A DNA stretch of 64,000 bases. Origin: Balanoglossus misakiensis (lineage: Eukaryota; Hemichordata). A program made the translations under genes and the position numbers. Positions 33,576 through 46,100 of the stretch are shown here, piece after piece. The notes below the pieces were generated by a model that worked only from the letters and a program-made list of their open reading frames with translations, searched no databases and was not told where the DNA came from. Every line of letters begins with the position of its first letter. Positions within the stretch are counted from its first letter, which is position 1. Where the stretch lies: positions 4,092,001-4,156,000 of the forward strand of contig CM082591.2 in NCBI GenBank assembly GCA_040954595.2, written 5' to 3'.

Positions 33576-36500
33576 ATGGCGCAATCAATGCAGGTGGTAC
33601 AACATCTTACCCGACGGTACACCATGGCCCTTGCCAATCGTAGACTTCGATCAACGGCATCGTCTCTGGTGGATAGAGTTGATAAAACGGAGAGTAACGC
33701 TGATGTTGTCAAATCCTTCGAAGAAATGCCCGGGCGCGAGACTGGCTTGTGGAGAAGTTTCAAGTTTTACACGAAGGCACTAGTGACCGGGTCAATGCGG
33801 AAACCTTGGAAACTGTTCACCAAGGTTCGAGACGAGTACGGACCCATCTGGAGGCAGAGACTGGGGTCGTTCCTGGTGGTGTTTGTAGCCGACGCGAAAT
33901 ACTACGAAATTGTGGCGAGGAATGAAGGAAGATATCCGACTAGAATGCCATTTGCTCCGTGGATACAACACCGCCGCGAAAGAAATCTGGAACTTGGTCT
34001 TCTACTCCTGTAAGTATTGAAGTCGTTGTTAGCTGTGGTAACAAAGAGTGGCTATACAAAACAAGTTAGGCGGGTTTATTTTATATACGTATATCATCAC
34101 CAGTGAGCTAATTTCGCACCGATACCTGTCTGTTTATGTGTTTTATATCTGCGGGGCTCACATGAGTCTTGTCAACCTTTTGGACATCTCACTCTCTCTC
34201 TCTCTGTCTCTCTCCAGGGAAGGAGAAGATTGGCATCGCAATAGAATGGCACTCAGTAAACGATTACTAATACCAAAGGAGGTTGCATACCACAATGACA
34301 CCGTCAATGACGTCATCACTGACATGGTCAATAAATTGGTCAGAGCTAGGGATTCCCATGGCAAGGACAATATTGTCCCAGATATTGAAAATATAATGTT
34401 CAAATGGACTCTAGACAGTAAGTATTTCATACTCTTTTCTAAGAGCAAGTTTTGCACATTTAGAATTAACTTTAAAGATTCCCCAAAGCAGGAGCTCTTC
34501 AATCTTTCTATTTCAGTAGCAATTACTTATTTTTGAAATGAGTTGCTCGAAAACTGTTGTCATCTCCTTTCCGTGCCTTCATCGCATTTTCACCATGGAC
34601 GACCCAGCAAGATTTTGGAATATGCACATCATAAACTAAACGAGTGGATGTTCTTCGTATTTCGCAGCTGCCTGTTCAGTGTTTTTGGGCAGGAAGTTGA
34701 ATCTTCTGGACGACAAGCCACACCCAGAGGGGGAAGCGTTTATCCAGGCTGTGCATGATGTGTTTGCCACAACAGTTTGGTTATTTGTAGTTCCGGTTCG
34801 CGTTCATAAGATGTTGAACACCTGGATTTGGAAGAAGCATCTCAGAGTGTGGGATACCATCTATGTTATAGGTGAACTATAAGTATGAGTTGGTTAATCA
34901 GTGAGCGAGGCGACTAGTAAAGACTTGAGTAGTGTTTCTTAACAAAACGTATTGGTATAAGCTGAAAAGAAGATGGATGGATGGATGGATGATTAGCTAT
35001 AGTTGGTTAGATGTTGCATTTTATTTATGGATCTCAATTCTTTTTATACATCATTCATAAACAATTTTATAAAACATTGTGCGCATCATTCATAAATGAT
35101 ATCCTTTAGCCTTGTTTATAACAATCCAAATGCGACTGCCTTCTTCCCTGCAGTGAAAAAGTTGATCGACGTGAAGATGATTGAAGTTAATAAACGACTG
35201 TCTGCTGGAGAAAAGATTGATGACGACGTCGATTTCATTACTTCTATGGCAGCCAGTGGAACGCTTAGCATTGGTGAAATGTACTCCAATGCAACAGAGT
35301 TACTCGCAGGGGCAGTGGACGCGGTAAGATGATTGACGTTTTGATTTTGATCTGGAATTGCATTAGGGAGCGTTCGGTTTACACGCAAAAGGGGGGGGGG
35401 GGGTAGTCGAATGTAGTAATGTTTCTTGCCAAGAAGCGGGGAGGGTCACTTATATATACTTTTCAGCAATGTTCGCGCAGGCAAAGAAGACGTCATACAA
35501 TAGATCCCCAAAACTTGAATTTGTATAATTATATTCACCGATATAGACATCCGTTACGCTACTGTGGGTATTGTACTGTGTGGCACAGCATCCAGACATC
35601 CAGCAGAGAGTGTACGAGGAAGTGAAACAAGGTATTCCACGGGGAGAAATACCAACACATGAACATATCAAACAAATGCCATACTTGAAAGCAGTTGTGA
35701 AGGAGACTATCAGGTAAGCATGAAACTACAACCTGTGTACAGCAAGACAAAGGGAGTTTGATGATTAGCCATGTGCACATGTTGCCTTCATGCAACTGAC
35801 GTAAATAATAAATATGTTTATCACCAATAATGCATGCTGTATGTTGTATGTGTTAGGTTACACCCTGCGTCTGTCATTGTCTCCCGGATAGCGGACAAAG
35901 ATATTACCGTTGGAGGTTATCGTATCCCTGCCAAGGTGAGTTATTCCTTTATATAATGGCAAATGTATGAGTTTGTTGGACGTTACATTCGGAATACACG
36001 AATACAGGAATTAACGTAGGTTCTCCCTAAATGTATATAGGGTTTAATTTCCTGACTATTTTATAGAATGTCTGAGTATTATCATGAGGCCATGGAGATC
36101 AAACATTTTGAAAGAAACAGCCAGATAGCTCCTCCCACGAATTCCAGCTATACATGTGACACAGATGACACTCAGTTCGATCAAATATTCTTTTACAGAC
36201 TCCCATCATTGGTCATGTATGGTTGATGTCAAGAGATCCCCAATATTTCGAGGATCCACTCGAATTCCGACCTGACAGATGGCTGCGAGAAGAGAACGAA
36301 CGCTTCTATGGATATAAAAACACATCCTTTGGAGTTGGGCCCAGAATGTGTATTGGTGAGTTAGTTTCGAAAGTAAGTTAACAGTTAGCCTTCTTTTGCG
36401 AAGAAAGTGGACAAGACGGACCATGGCTACACTGTCAGTGTCGTAGGTTTCCGATACAAAATGTGCCGACGCTTTCATGACCCCTACATGACCTTACATC

Positions 36501-37319
36501 CTCGTACTTCCGTTGATACGAATCCATCAGTCTGATTAAAAACTCTATAACTGCGGCTGTAGTAAATGAATTGCGCACTGAATTAGCAAGGCGACTCTTC
36601 TTTTTTTCATTTTACACAATATTTCCTGTCCCAAAATGTTGAATTTTGACAACCCTTTGCCACCGGAAGTACAATGATGTAAGGTCATAAAGGGGTCACG
36701 AAAGTGGCCTATTGTACAACCTTTTCGTGCACTTAATCTGCGATGGAGGTTTAGTTCAGATATGTGCTGTAAATGTTACAAAGTGGCCCATTTCTCCTCC
36801 TCCTTTTCTCACAGGAAAGAGACTGGCTGAGCTTGAATTACACTTGGCATTAGCACGGGTAGGTTTGGATTTCGTGTATGTTCTTGTATATAAGTGTCAA
36901 GCAACCATGCATTCGTAGTTTGGGAAGGGTTTGTGCTTTCCAAGAAGCCTGTCCTGTGTTCAGCTGTCCAGCGATGTCAACCAATGAACACGTTGCACAG
37001 ATTCGTCTAGACTCTCTCACAGCCCCTCTCGCCGTCCATGCAGGCTTATGGACTGATTGCATGTGCGTCCACCGAGAGGTTAGCTACACAACACCAAACG
37101 GTGCCTTCCCTTGCCAAACGGTTGAGGGAGCGTAGCGAACCGTGGGCTGTGAGAGAGTCTAAGATTCGTCGTGCTCTTTATGTCTTTCAGATATGTCAAA
37201 AGTTTATTCTGGAGCCCACAACTGAAGTGGAAGCCAGGATGACAACCCTCAGTTACCCGGACAGGCCACTCAACTTGAAATTCATCAACAGGGCAGAGAC
37301 CAAGAATGTCATTGGTTAG
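33576..37319 (+). CDS. Mitochondrial cytochrome P450, CYP27-like, with I-helix Ala (P450 C)
   Basis: Same family and exon plan as A and B. Exons: 33576-34009, 34218-34417, 34668-34871, 35154-35323, 35547-35713, 35857-35935, 36199-36355, 36815-36858, 37191-37319. The total is 1584 nt, 527 aa. Arg-rich N-terminus as expected for mitochondrial import. K-helix KETIR with both Lys of LKAVVK, PDRW instead of PERW, heme loop FGVGPRMCIG with Cys469. The I-helix reads AGAVDA/TS: residue 336, normally the oxygen-activating Thr, is Ala (codon GCG at 35321-35323). The frame is otherwise intact, so this may be a functional but altered enzyme. A second, decayed copy of the last exon follows at about 37490-37585. 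A candidate poly(A) signal AATAAA is at 37791-37796. The upstream neighbour is P450 B in divergent orientation. Confidence 0.92.
36479..36698. mobile_element. MITE with GACCTTACATCC-type inverted termini (P450 C intron 7)
   Basis: Starts GACCCCTACATGACCTTACA and ends with the inverted partner (GGATGT-type, here GATGTAAGGTCAT..GGGGTC). The interior of about 150 bp resembles the interior of the copy at 24818-24987 in places, such as a TAGCAAGGCGACT/AAAGTCGCCTTGG block, which appears inverted between copies. Confidence 0.7.
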
Positions 37320-37486
37320 CCAGCACGACCAGGAGACAACATTTTACAAACAGGTCCGGACCAACTGGTCCTTAACAGTTAACGTTCGTCGTGTGCAGAC
37401 ATTATGAAATGTTTAAATGGAGTCTGACCTTATTTTGCACTTATTTCAGACATGTCCTCCTTTCCTCCTTATTCTTAGACATGCCA

Positions 37487-37585
37487 TTTTTTCTTGAGAC
37501 AGCCACTGCGGGTGAAGCCAATGTGGCAACCCTCCTAACGCCAGACGGACCCCTCAACTTACGTTTTATCAACAGCACAGGCTAA
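37487..37585 (+). pseudogene. Decayed duplicate of P450 C terminal exon
   Basis: After an acceptor-like TTATTCTTAG the sequence encodes FFLETATAGEANVATLL and then PDGPLNLRFIN before a TAA, clearly parallel to the true last exon ([27 protein letters not shown]). Relative to the real exon it has lost about four bases near the acceptor, so splicing from exon 8 at the homologous position would be out of frame and stop early. It is therefore probably a relic of an exon duplication, or the remains of a further P450 copy. Confidence 0.7.
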
Positions 37586-38259
37586 ATGTGCAGTAAGGTA
37601 CATGTATCTTGCTAGCAATGTACATGTACGAAGATTTCTGTACATGTATTTTTGTGTATAAATGAATACAAGTTGACTAACCATTTCACTGTGTTCTGGT
37701 TTCCCTTTCTTAGTCTATTTCGAAAATGCTTTAACTATTGATATTTTTTAAAATTTATTTGTACGTTTTGAGAAAAAAATGCTGCAAGGGAATAAAACTT
37801 GATGTCAATTACTCGTAAACAATAATAAAGGTGTGTTTTATTACATATCATGTTAGAATTTTAGAGATTTATGGATATCTTATGTAGGCAATAGGTATTA
37901 TTGCTATCTGCAGTGCTTAGGCCTAATTGTAGACGTTTCAAATATCCTTCTCGAAGGAATATATACTTTAATAGTGGGAGAAACTTCAACAATTGCACAA
38001 AATTGCCATGTTGAAAACTGTGGTTATTTCCTACATCTACAGAGGACACATGTCAAAATGCTGTGTTTGTTATTAACGAGAAGGTCGTCTGGGGCGAACG
38101 TCCTTTTCCGTGACCGAAAGACAGGTCGTTCGCCTGTAAGTAAGCAAACGACCTTGGGCAGACTAGGTGTGCAAACATGCATATTATCTAGGTCACTTAG
38201 ACATAATCTACATACGTTCGCAATGTTGTTCAGCGAAAGCGGGGTCACGTCATACTAAA

Positions 38260-40700
38260 ATGGCGGTCTGCAACGGCCTGGTTCGCCTTCGTTGGCAACA
38301 GAACTACAATTTCCTTGGCCATGTTCGGCTCTGGTCGACGGCCGCGTCCGTTGACGTTGAAGGCAACGCCAAGGCAGTGAAATCGCTTGCTGAAATGCCT
38401 GGTGACGATACCGGTTTGTTCCGATCCCTAATCCAAGTAGTCAAGGAGATCTCGTCTGGGGCTATTCGGAAACCATGGCCAGTGTTAATAAGAAGTCAAC
38501 AGGAATATGGGAGCATTTGGAGGCGAAGTATGGGGTCCCACATATCAGTCAACATCACCGATCCGAAACACCTCGAATTAATTCTGCGGAATGAAGGGAA
38601 ATACCCAAAGCGAATACAATTGACTCCGTGGATATTGCACAGAGAAGATCGGAAGTTGAGTCTTGGCGTCCTTCTTCAGTGAGTATAAGCCTTAATCCCA
38701 TAAACCCAGTTGGCCTGGGCCTTGTGTTAAAGGGTGAGTGTGGTCCCATCTGAAGCTCCGGGTATGTGTTTCATGCAAATCAATGGCAGGTAGGCGCAAA
38801 GTGAACTTAGCTACAAATTACACGACTGCAAACAATGTGGTTGTTACTTTGCAGTACAATGTAAACCATGCCAAAGAAATTCATAGTTATTTTTCATCAC
38901 ACTTCTAATTTACTTTGATTCTTTGGCGGGGTCTCCCTGGACAGGTGGAACAATATCATCGTGTTTTTATAAACAGAAAAGTCGCACATGCGCAGTTCTG
39001 GCGATCCTCCTACTTTAAGAATTCTGTTGTGAGAAACATACTTGGGCTTCTTTTACCACTGCTTGGTGCCGTGCAAACTACTTCCAGAAACACACAGAAT
39101 GTTGTCAAGTCAGTTATTGTCTTGTCGTCAATTTATCAGCAAGTTTATTTTTCCCCACTACACTTGCAGGGATGGAGCAGAGTGGCATCGCCACAGGGGT
39201 GCTCTCAAAAACCGGATGTTGCGACCGAAGGAAGTTGCGTCATACAGTGACACCGTCAATGACGTCATCACGGACATGATCAACAAAGTGGTCAGAGCTC
39301 GGGATTCCCATGGCAATGACGACATCGTTCCTGATATTGAAAACATAATGTTTAATTGGTCCTTGGATTGTGAGTAATAATAGCGGGACGGATATTTTCA
39401 TCGTGGATAACTTTTAGATTATTATTTCTCGGAAAAAGAAATCAGTGTACACGTATTTCTTTAAAATAAATAAATAAAATATGCGCCGGTGTGCATTAGA
39501 CTTGATGTGCAACTGCAAGTCTTGCTACAGTTTTCGGTGATGTTATATTGACAGCTAACACATCTAAAATATCAGACATTATACGGAAGGGAAGGATTTA
39601 ACATTAATGCTATATGTCTATTTTCATCTTATTTGCAGCTGCCTGCGCTGTAGTTCTGAACAAGAAATTGAATCTTCTCGATGACAAACCGCATACAGAG
39701 GCGAAGGCTTTCATCAATGCTGTTCACGACATGTTCAGCACAACGATGCCCCTGTTCATTGTACCAGCTCGTATTCACAGGAAATTTGGAACGAGATTTT
39801 GGAAGAGGCACCAAAGGGCCTGGGATACCATATTCGCAACAGGTAAATTCGCATCCAGACGAGATGACACCTATTCTTAATTATTTCATAAACAGACGGC
39901 CATTTTGCTTTGGGTATAAGAAGCCAAAAGAAATCATTTTGTTTCAGTGACATGGCGATATTGACTGCCAAAGAGTCACTGAGAGAAATACTGCTATGTT
40001 AAATAATGATGGTGGATATTCTTTTATTGGCAGCGAAAAAACTGATCGACGAGAGAATGGATTACATCACTAAGAATTTGTCGGATGGCAAAGATATTGA
40101 CCCAGAAGATGCTGACTTCCTGACTTATACCGTGATCATGGGAAAACTTGAGACAAAAGAAATTTACGCCAATGCTACGGAACTACTCGTAGCTGCCGTG
40201 GACACGGTGAGATAAAACAAAATTATCACTGAATTGGGTAATCTACAATTCTGCATCCGATAATCTTATGTCTTGGAGAGGGGGTGATTCAGTATTATGA
40301 CACAACCAGAACTTCGATTAAGTCTTTCTACTATCCCATTTGAATACATCTGGGTATAATATGGCAACATAAAGATGACAGAACGTAGTTACTAGTATTT
40401 CACAATAGGTATATATACATGTTCGTGTTTAAAAGTGGGAGGGGCACAATGGACACTATTGAGTACTGTATTATTACTTTTACAGACATCAAGTACACTC
40501 CTGTGGACTCTTTACAACTTAGGCAAAAATCCAAAAGCCCAACAATTGTTGTACGAGGAGGTCAAACGGGTCAATCCATCAGGAGCAATTCCAACACATG
40601 AACAAATCAGCCAGATGCCGTATATGAAAGCGGTTGTAAAGGAGTCAATGAGGTAAATGTTTAACTGTGAACCTGGTGGTGGTGGTGGTGGTGGTGGTGG

Positions 40701-40782
<82 letters not shown>

Positions 40783-42099
40783 GGTGGTGGTAGTGGTTGT
40801 TATTAGTAGTAACAGTGGTTGTACTAGCATTAGTATGTTCCATTCGTCATCAACTCAAAAAAGTCGCCAATATATCCGACTGACTCAACACTGTCTTTTT
40901 ATACTTAACACATGGTTAGACTATATCCCCCAGCTATAAGTCTTCCTCGCATACTGGACAAAGATATCACAGTTGGAGGATACAGAATACCAGCCAATGT
41001 GAGTAATAAATTAACTATTCGCCTGTAAAGCCACAATTTGGTAAAATGTTCTATCTTAGCAGAGGCTTGTCTCAGACAGAAAGAAAACAGGACCCCTTTT
41101 GGACCTGGCAAGTCTGTGGCGTGATCTCCATTATAGAAAAGTCGTTTTCATAGAAGAAAGTTTGTTTTCTTTATTATGCACATGAAGTACCAACCACCAT
41201 GATGTTTTAGTATTTCTTCGGCAAAGTAATCATGTCTGCCATCTATTTTGTGGCATATTTTTTTCAATCTGTGAGTATCATCTTTAGTTTTAAATGCATT
41301 TTGTGTGGCCAATTCAGGTTAGTAAATTTGTTAATAACTTTACAGTAAACGATGCCTTTTTGGCACGAACTGTAGATGGCGCTTTATGCCACCTGGACTG
41401 TTTAACTTCAAAGCCTTTGCTCCCTTTTCCCACCAGACTCTTATAATGGGAAATACATGGTTGATGGGTCGAAACTCTGAGAGGTTCCCAAACCCATTGG
41501 AATATCGACCAGAAAGATGGCTTCGAACCCCCGGAGAACATTTCTCTGGGTTTAATTTTCTTCCCTTTGGGTATGGCCCAAGAATGTGTATTGGTAAGTA
41601 TAAGACCCATTTCAAGTGGCGACATTTTTCGGCGAGGGGGTGTCAGAGTCCAGGTTCAAAAGATACATAAAAGTCTGTAGAATAATGACCAGCCGCTGTT
41701 TGTACGGGTTTGACCGTGAAATTTGATTTAAATTATGGGAAAATCTTCGAGCTCTTAGGCGATGTTAATATTATATATTTCTTTTAGGGAAAAGGCTGGC
41801 TGAACTGGAAATACACTCGGCACTAGCGAGGGTAAGTATTTTAGGTTCAAAACAAAATGGGGAAATGATATCAACAGCTTGATTACGTGAATATACAATA
41901 AATGGTCACCTTTGATTTGACCATCATTGGGGTTACAACAAATCAACTTTATAATGGACTATCGTGTTTCTTTTCTGTATTTATCCAGATAAGTCAGAAA
42001 TTCGTTGTTGCAGCAACTACTGACGTTGAAGCCAAGGTGTTATCCATCCTATTACCAGACAGACCACTTAACTTACAGTTTGTTGACAGAACTACCTGA
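38260..42099 (+). CDS. Mitochondrial cytochrome P450, CYP27-like (P450 D)
   Basis: Fourth member of the cluster; mitochondrial heme monooxygenase, substrate unknown. Exons: 38260-38678, 39170-39369, 39639-39842, 40034-40206, 40486-40652, 40920-40998, 41437-41593, 41788-41831, 41989-42099. The total is 1554 nt, 517 aa. Start at the ATG in CTAAAATGGCGG; the open frame continues upstream but the exon aligns with its paralogues from this Met. Basic N-terminus. I-helix AAVDT/TSS with Thr332, K-helix KESMR, PERW, heme loop [10 protein letters not shown] with Cys465. The exon 6 donor follows PAN rather than PAK, and the exon 9 start reads ISQKF instead of ICQ. It lies 0.9 kb downstream of P450 C in the same orientation. 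Intron 1 carries a dispersed element and intron 5 a (GAT)n array. Confidence 0.92.
38745..39010. repeat. Dispersed element in P450 D intron 1 (partner 45225-45560)
   Basis: Collinear blocks shared with 45225-45560: GGTCCCAT, TAGGCGCAA, TGCAAACAATGTGGTTGTTA followed by CTTTG, GG.GT(C/T)TCCCTG, and a later AAACAGAA..GTCG.ACATG.GCAGTTC. Moderate divergence; contains one unit of the ~62-bp dispersed repeat in inverted orientation. Confidence 0.65.
40674..40791. repeat. Compound (GGT)n(GAT)n(GGT)n microsatellite
   Basis: Perfect trinucleotide array starting about 20 bp after the exon 5 donor of P450 D. It gives spurious Met-, His- or Ile-only frames. Confidence 0.95.
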
Positions 42100-43156
42100 A
42101 GTGTGTAGTTCGACGCAATAACCTGCGTGGGTGTAAAAACACACCTGGTGATCACAGGTGTTCTCTTTCCGCCACCTGTTGTTCGACTTGACAAACTTGG
42201 CAGTCACTTTTTTCAAATCTGCCATTAAGACATTTACTCAGCGTGTGTGACTTAGTCATCAGAACAATCTACTTATATCTTAAAGAATTGGAGCATATGA
42301 TACTAAGCTGCCGAGACATTTACCTTTATGACTTAGCCATGAAGGCATACTTTTTTTAAAATTTTGGATATATGCTAACTTCATTTAAGGAACTGTATAA
42401 TTTTCATTGTATTTTGCAAGAGTACGAATGTTTTATTAAGCTGTTGGTTAACGTTAAATGTATTCGATAGGAATAATTCAACTGGTACTAGTGTATACTA
42501 TGATTGGCATTGCATATGCATTTGTTCCACAACACAACTAGTACACTTCCATTGAATTATTGAACAAATATACTGGCGTATGATATTAAGCTACCGGGTT
42601 CGGGTACATGATGGGAAACAATCGATTAGGAGAAAAGAGACAATTTGTATTAAACCATCTTTCAAGGGGGGGGGGGTTCTTTACGTTTTATGTACATTCT
42701 GAGGCATTTATGTATAGTACAAGTTGATTAAAAACAAAGTATCTGTTTAGTGACACGAAATATCTGCATGTATATATTGCGATACACATACACTTTGTAT
42801 ATCATGCCGTCGCCCCTATAATACGAACTTTAGACTAATACAATATGTATGACGGAAGCCGTGGCCCCCTGACCCTCTCCACCATCCTAATTTGCGTGAC
42901 AGCCGGGCTGTGCGCTCTTACCATGGTTACCGGTTTGAGGCGCATCCGATAGACACACACAACTCTAACACGCAGAGCTAACGCCTGGCTGAACTGTCAA
43001 GCAGTTTGCTTGGTGAGTATATATGTATAGGTCGTATGATAAGAATACAGGGCGCCTGTCACTTTGATAATTGTACTCAGAACGCCTATAATTTCTGCCC
43101 TGGACAATGCTACTAACAATCATTTTGTGGCAAATCTGCAGTCTCCTACAAGACAG
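42100..43156. other. Intergenic between P450 D and NXPE gene
   Basis: Contains the P450 D 3' flank and probably a non-coding first exon of the NXPE gene: a donor-like TTGGTGAGT at about 43010-43018 and an acceptor AATCTGCAG ending at 43140 would splice a leader onto the coding exon. Otherwise only a poly-G run (about 42666-42675). Confidence 0.4.
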
Positions 43157-46100
43157 ATGACGACGCAGGGGCCTTCTGTATCGACCCCAGGGAGACCATG
43201 GTCTCTCTCCTGCTGTTCAAATCCGAAAGTTCTTTGTTTTGTTCTTGGTGTGGTTGCAGGAACTCTCACTCAAGTAAGGGTAAGTCTTCGCTCTCCAGTA
43301 TCATATATGAGGCTTTTCTGCATGGAAATGAAAACATTTCCGAAACACAATCAATACATGGTACAGCGAAGTATTAACCTGGAAATGTTATAAAAGTAAA
43401 CACGCAGAGTGTGCCGTGATGTACATTGTATACAAAGTAAGAACCACATTGTTTGCAATGATGTACATTGTAGCAGTTACACTACAGTGTAACACAAAGT
43501 AAGAACCACATTGTTTGCAATGATGTACATTGTAATACAAAGTAGCAACCACGTTATTTGCAATGATGTACATTGTAATACAAAGTAACAACCACATTGT
43601 TTGCAAAGATGTGCTTGCGCTCCCACAGCAAGCTACGAAGTTCTCGCATTCTACTTACATGTACATCTGTGTCTGACTTTATATTCCAGCTTTTGGACTA
43701 CAAACAGTTGCAATCCATTTATGTTACAACAGAACCGGTTGAAAGCAATGCTACCAGACAACAGTGGACCGCATTCTTTGGAGGGTCGATGTGGAATCTT
43801 GCAGACATTGAAACAACATCAAATCGTCCCGTAAGCGACGGAAAGCCTTTCAGTATTTACGAGCAAGATCACGGACCGACGTCGCCACGTACCTCACGGC
43901 ACGTAAATACTATACAACATGTTTCTCCAGACATTCATATAAATATATATTTATTATATTTCCTGAAAAATATTTGCTATCCTCGTTAGTTCGCGTAAGT
44001 TCATATGAATTCAATATATATAGCACGAATACAAACTATGATTGCACTGCAGGCGATATGGTGACATCTGTCGTAGATTAGGTGCAAATACTTCAATTGA
44101 TTTCCTGCAGATGTGTCCACACACCACAAAGTGTTTTCTATCATAAGCTTGCATATTAATTGGGTGTTAGCACTTGTGATGTTTTTTAAAAATATCAGCG
44201 TATATTCAGTTTTATTGCAGTTCTTCTTGGCCCAGGGTGACAATCTAAGGCAATCATTCAAAGACACATTTACAGATAATGTAGTTTTGTTACGGACAGA
44301 TCGCGCGACGACAACATGAAAATATTTGAATAATTTGGACTAATTCTTTTGAAGTGAGGAGCTTTTGAACAGAAAATTTTGAATGTTAATAATGGGCAGG
44401 ATTAACAACAGTAATCACCGATTTTTCTAAGTTCCGGACAATGAAAAAAAATTCAAAGAATATAAGATGATTCCCCGCCACACATACGCAACAGTTTATC
44501 GGTTCAGTTTTCAACAGTAGCAAGATTGATCGGGATTTGGATGAGCACGGCACGGGTGGTTGTGATTACTAGTATAATAGGCATGTGTTAAATGTCATGC
44601 TTTTCAGATTGACCTTTCCAGGGAACAGAATGACGTCATCATTCTCTGAGGGGGAACTCATCGAGGTGATAATTACCACATTTGACGCCCGAGGGCGTGA
44701 ATGCACACTTGGAGGAGACTTCTTTCACGCCGTCATGGCCAACAGCAAAATGGGAAAGTCCACTAGTGGGAGGGTACATGATCACCACAACGGCACATAC
44801 AGCGTTCGCTTTTACGCCGCGTGGAGTGGGTCGGCTGAGATAACGATAACGCTGGTGCACCCACGCGAGTTGGTTAATTGGATAGACACTGTCTACCGCT
44901 CACGGGAACGACTGGTTGATTGGACAGCAACCTTCACTGACAGGACCCGCTCTGAGGAAAGCACGTGCTATATTTCGAGAAATTCGAATTATCAGAATAA
45001 ATGCGTGTATCGCAATGAAAATGCGCTTGGCAGTGTAGCTTTTGTATGTGATAAGCCTACGAAGTTACCGTGTATAGCACTTCAGCATGTTGGCAGAAAA
45101 ACCAACTCCCTCGAAATGCACGTAGACGAAGTCCTCTCGGATGACATGAAAATTTTCTTGAAAAGGTAAAGTATGCGTAAATTTTGAGATTGAATAAATA
45201 TAGAGTAACAAAGGGCTGGTGCCGTCCTGTCTGTGGCTGCGGGTATGGGTCCCATAGTCCAGTCAAAATAGGCGCAACTGTTACAATGTACAACATTGCA
45301 AACAATGTGGTTGTTACTTTGTATTAAACTATAATGTATCGGCTACATGTACATCATTGAAAATAATACGGTCGTTACTTTGTATTACACTGTACCTCGC
45401 GGAAAACAATGCTTCGTTACTTTTTATCACATTTCCACGTTAATTTGATGTAACATGTATCGGTTTGCAGGGTTTCCCTGAATAGTGGACGGACACACGG
45501 TTTGTCTGTAAACAGAATCGTCGTACATGTGCAGTTCGGATGGAAATCTGAACTAAATAACAACTTTTTATCATTTGACACTTCATTCTCCATTCAACAG
45601 CCCCTACCTTATGACGTCATTATTCGACTGCCCACTGGAAATCATGATTAAAGGTAATTCAGATCCGATATCACCATTGAACAATCCATTCAGGCACTGT
45701 TAAAATTATACTATACCAATGTACTAGTATATACCATTTCTATATAACAATATGCCCATTACATATTTTACTACCTGTGCAGCTCACTACGTATTTATTG
45801 TTGCAAGCATGAGTGTCCGAAAGAAATCATTGTAAACGTATATTTTCAGACGCTCCCCGACATCACAGAGATTTCACACGTGACCTCAAGCCTTGCGGAG
45901 CAGACCTTCCCATAACGATATCCGATGGTTTCTGGGAGAACAACGCAACTTTGTGGACTTCACTTGTGTGCCGGGCACGTCACTGGAGCGCCGACGAAAT
46001 GCGAGTGTGTCTCAAGGGGAGGACCGTGTATTTTGCCGGTGATTCAACGTCGAGGCAGCTTCACGATGTCCTGACGGCGGTGTTGAAGCGGAGGTCGCGG

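Noticed and set aside
40645-40939. Poly-Met, poly-His and poly-Ile frames
   Set aside because: Translations of the (GAT)n/(GGT)n array in P450 D intron 5.
44113-44319. Possible extra NXPE exon starting after TTTTATTGCAG (44219)
   Set aside because: No donor giving the required phase and no resemblance to the NXPE domain; kept only as an alternative in the findings.
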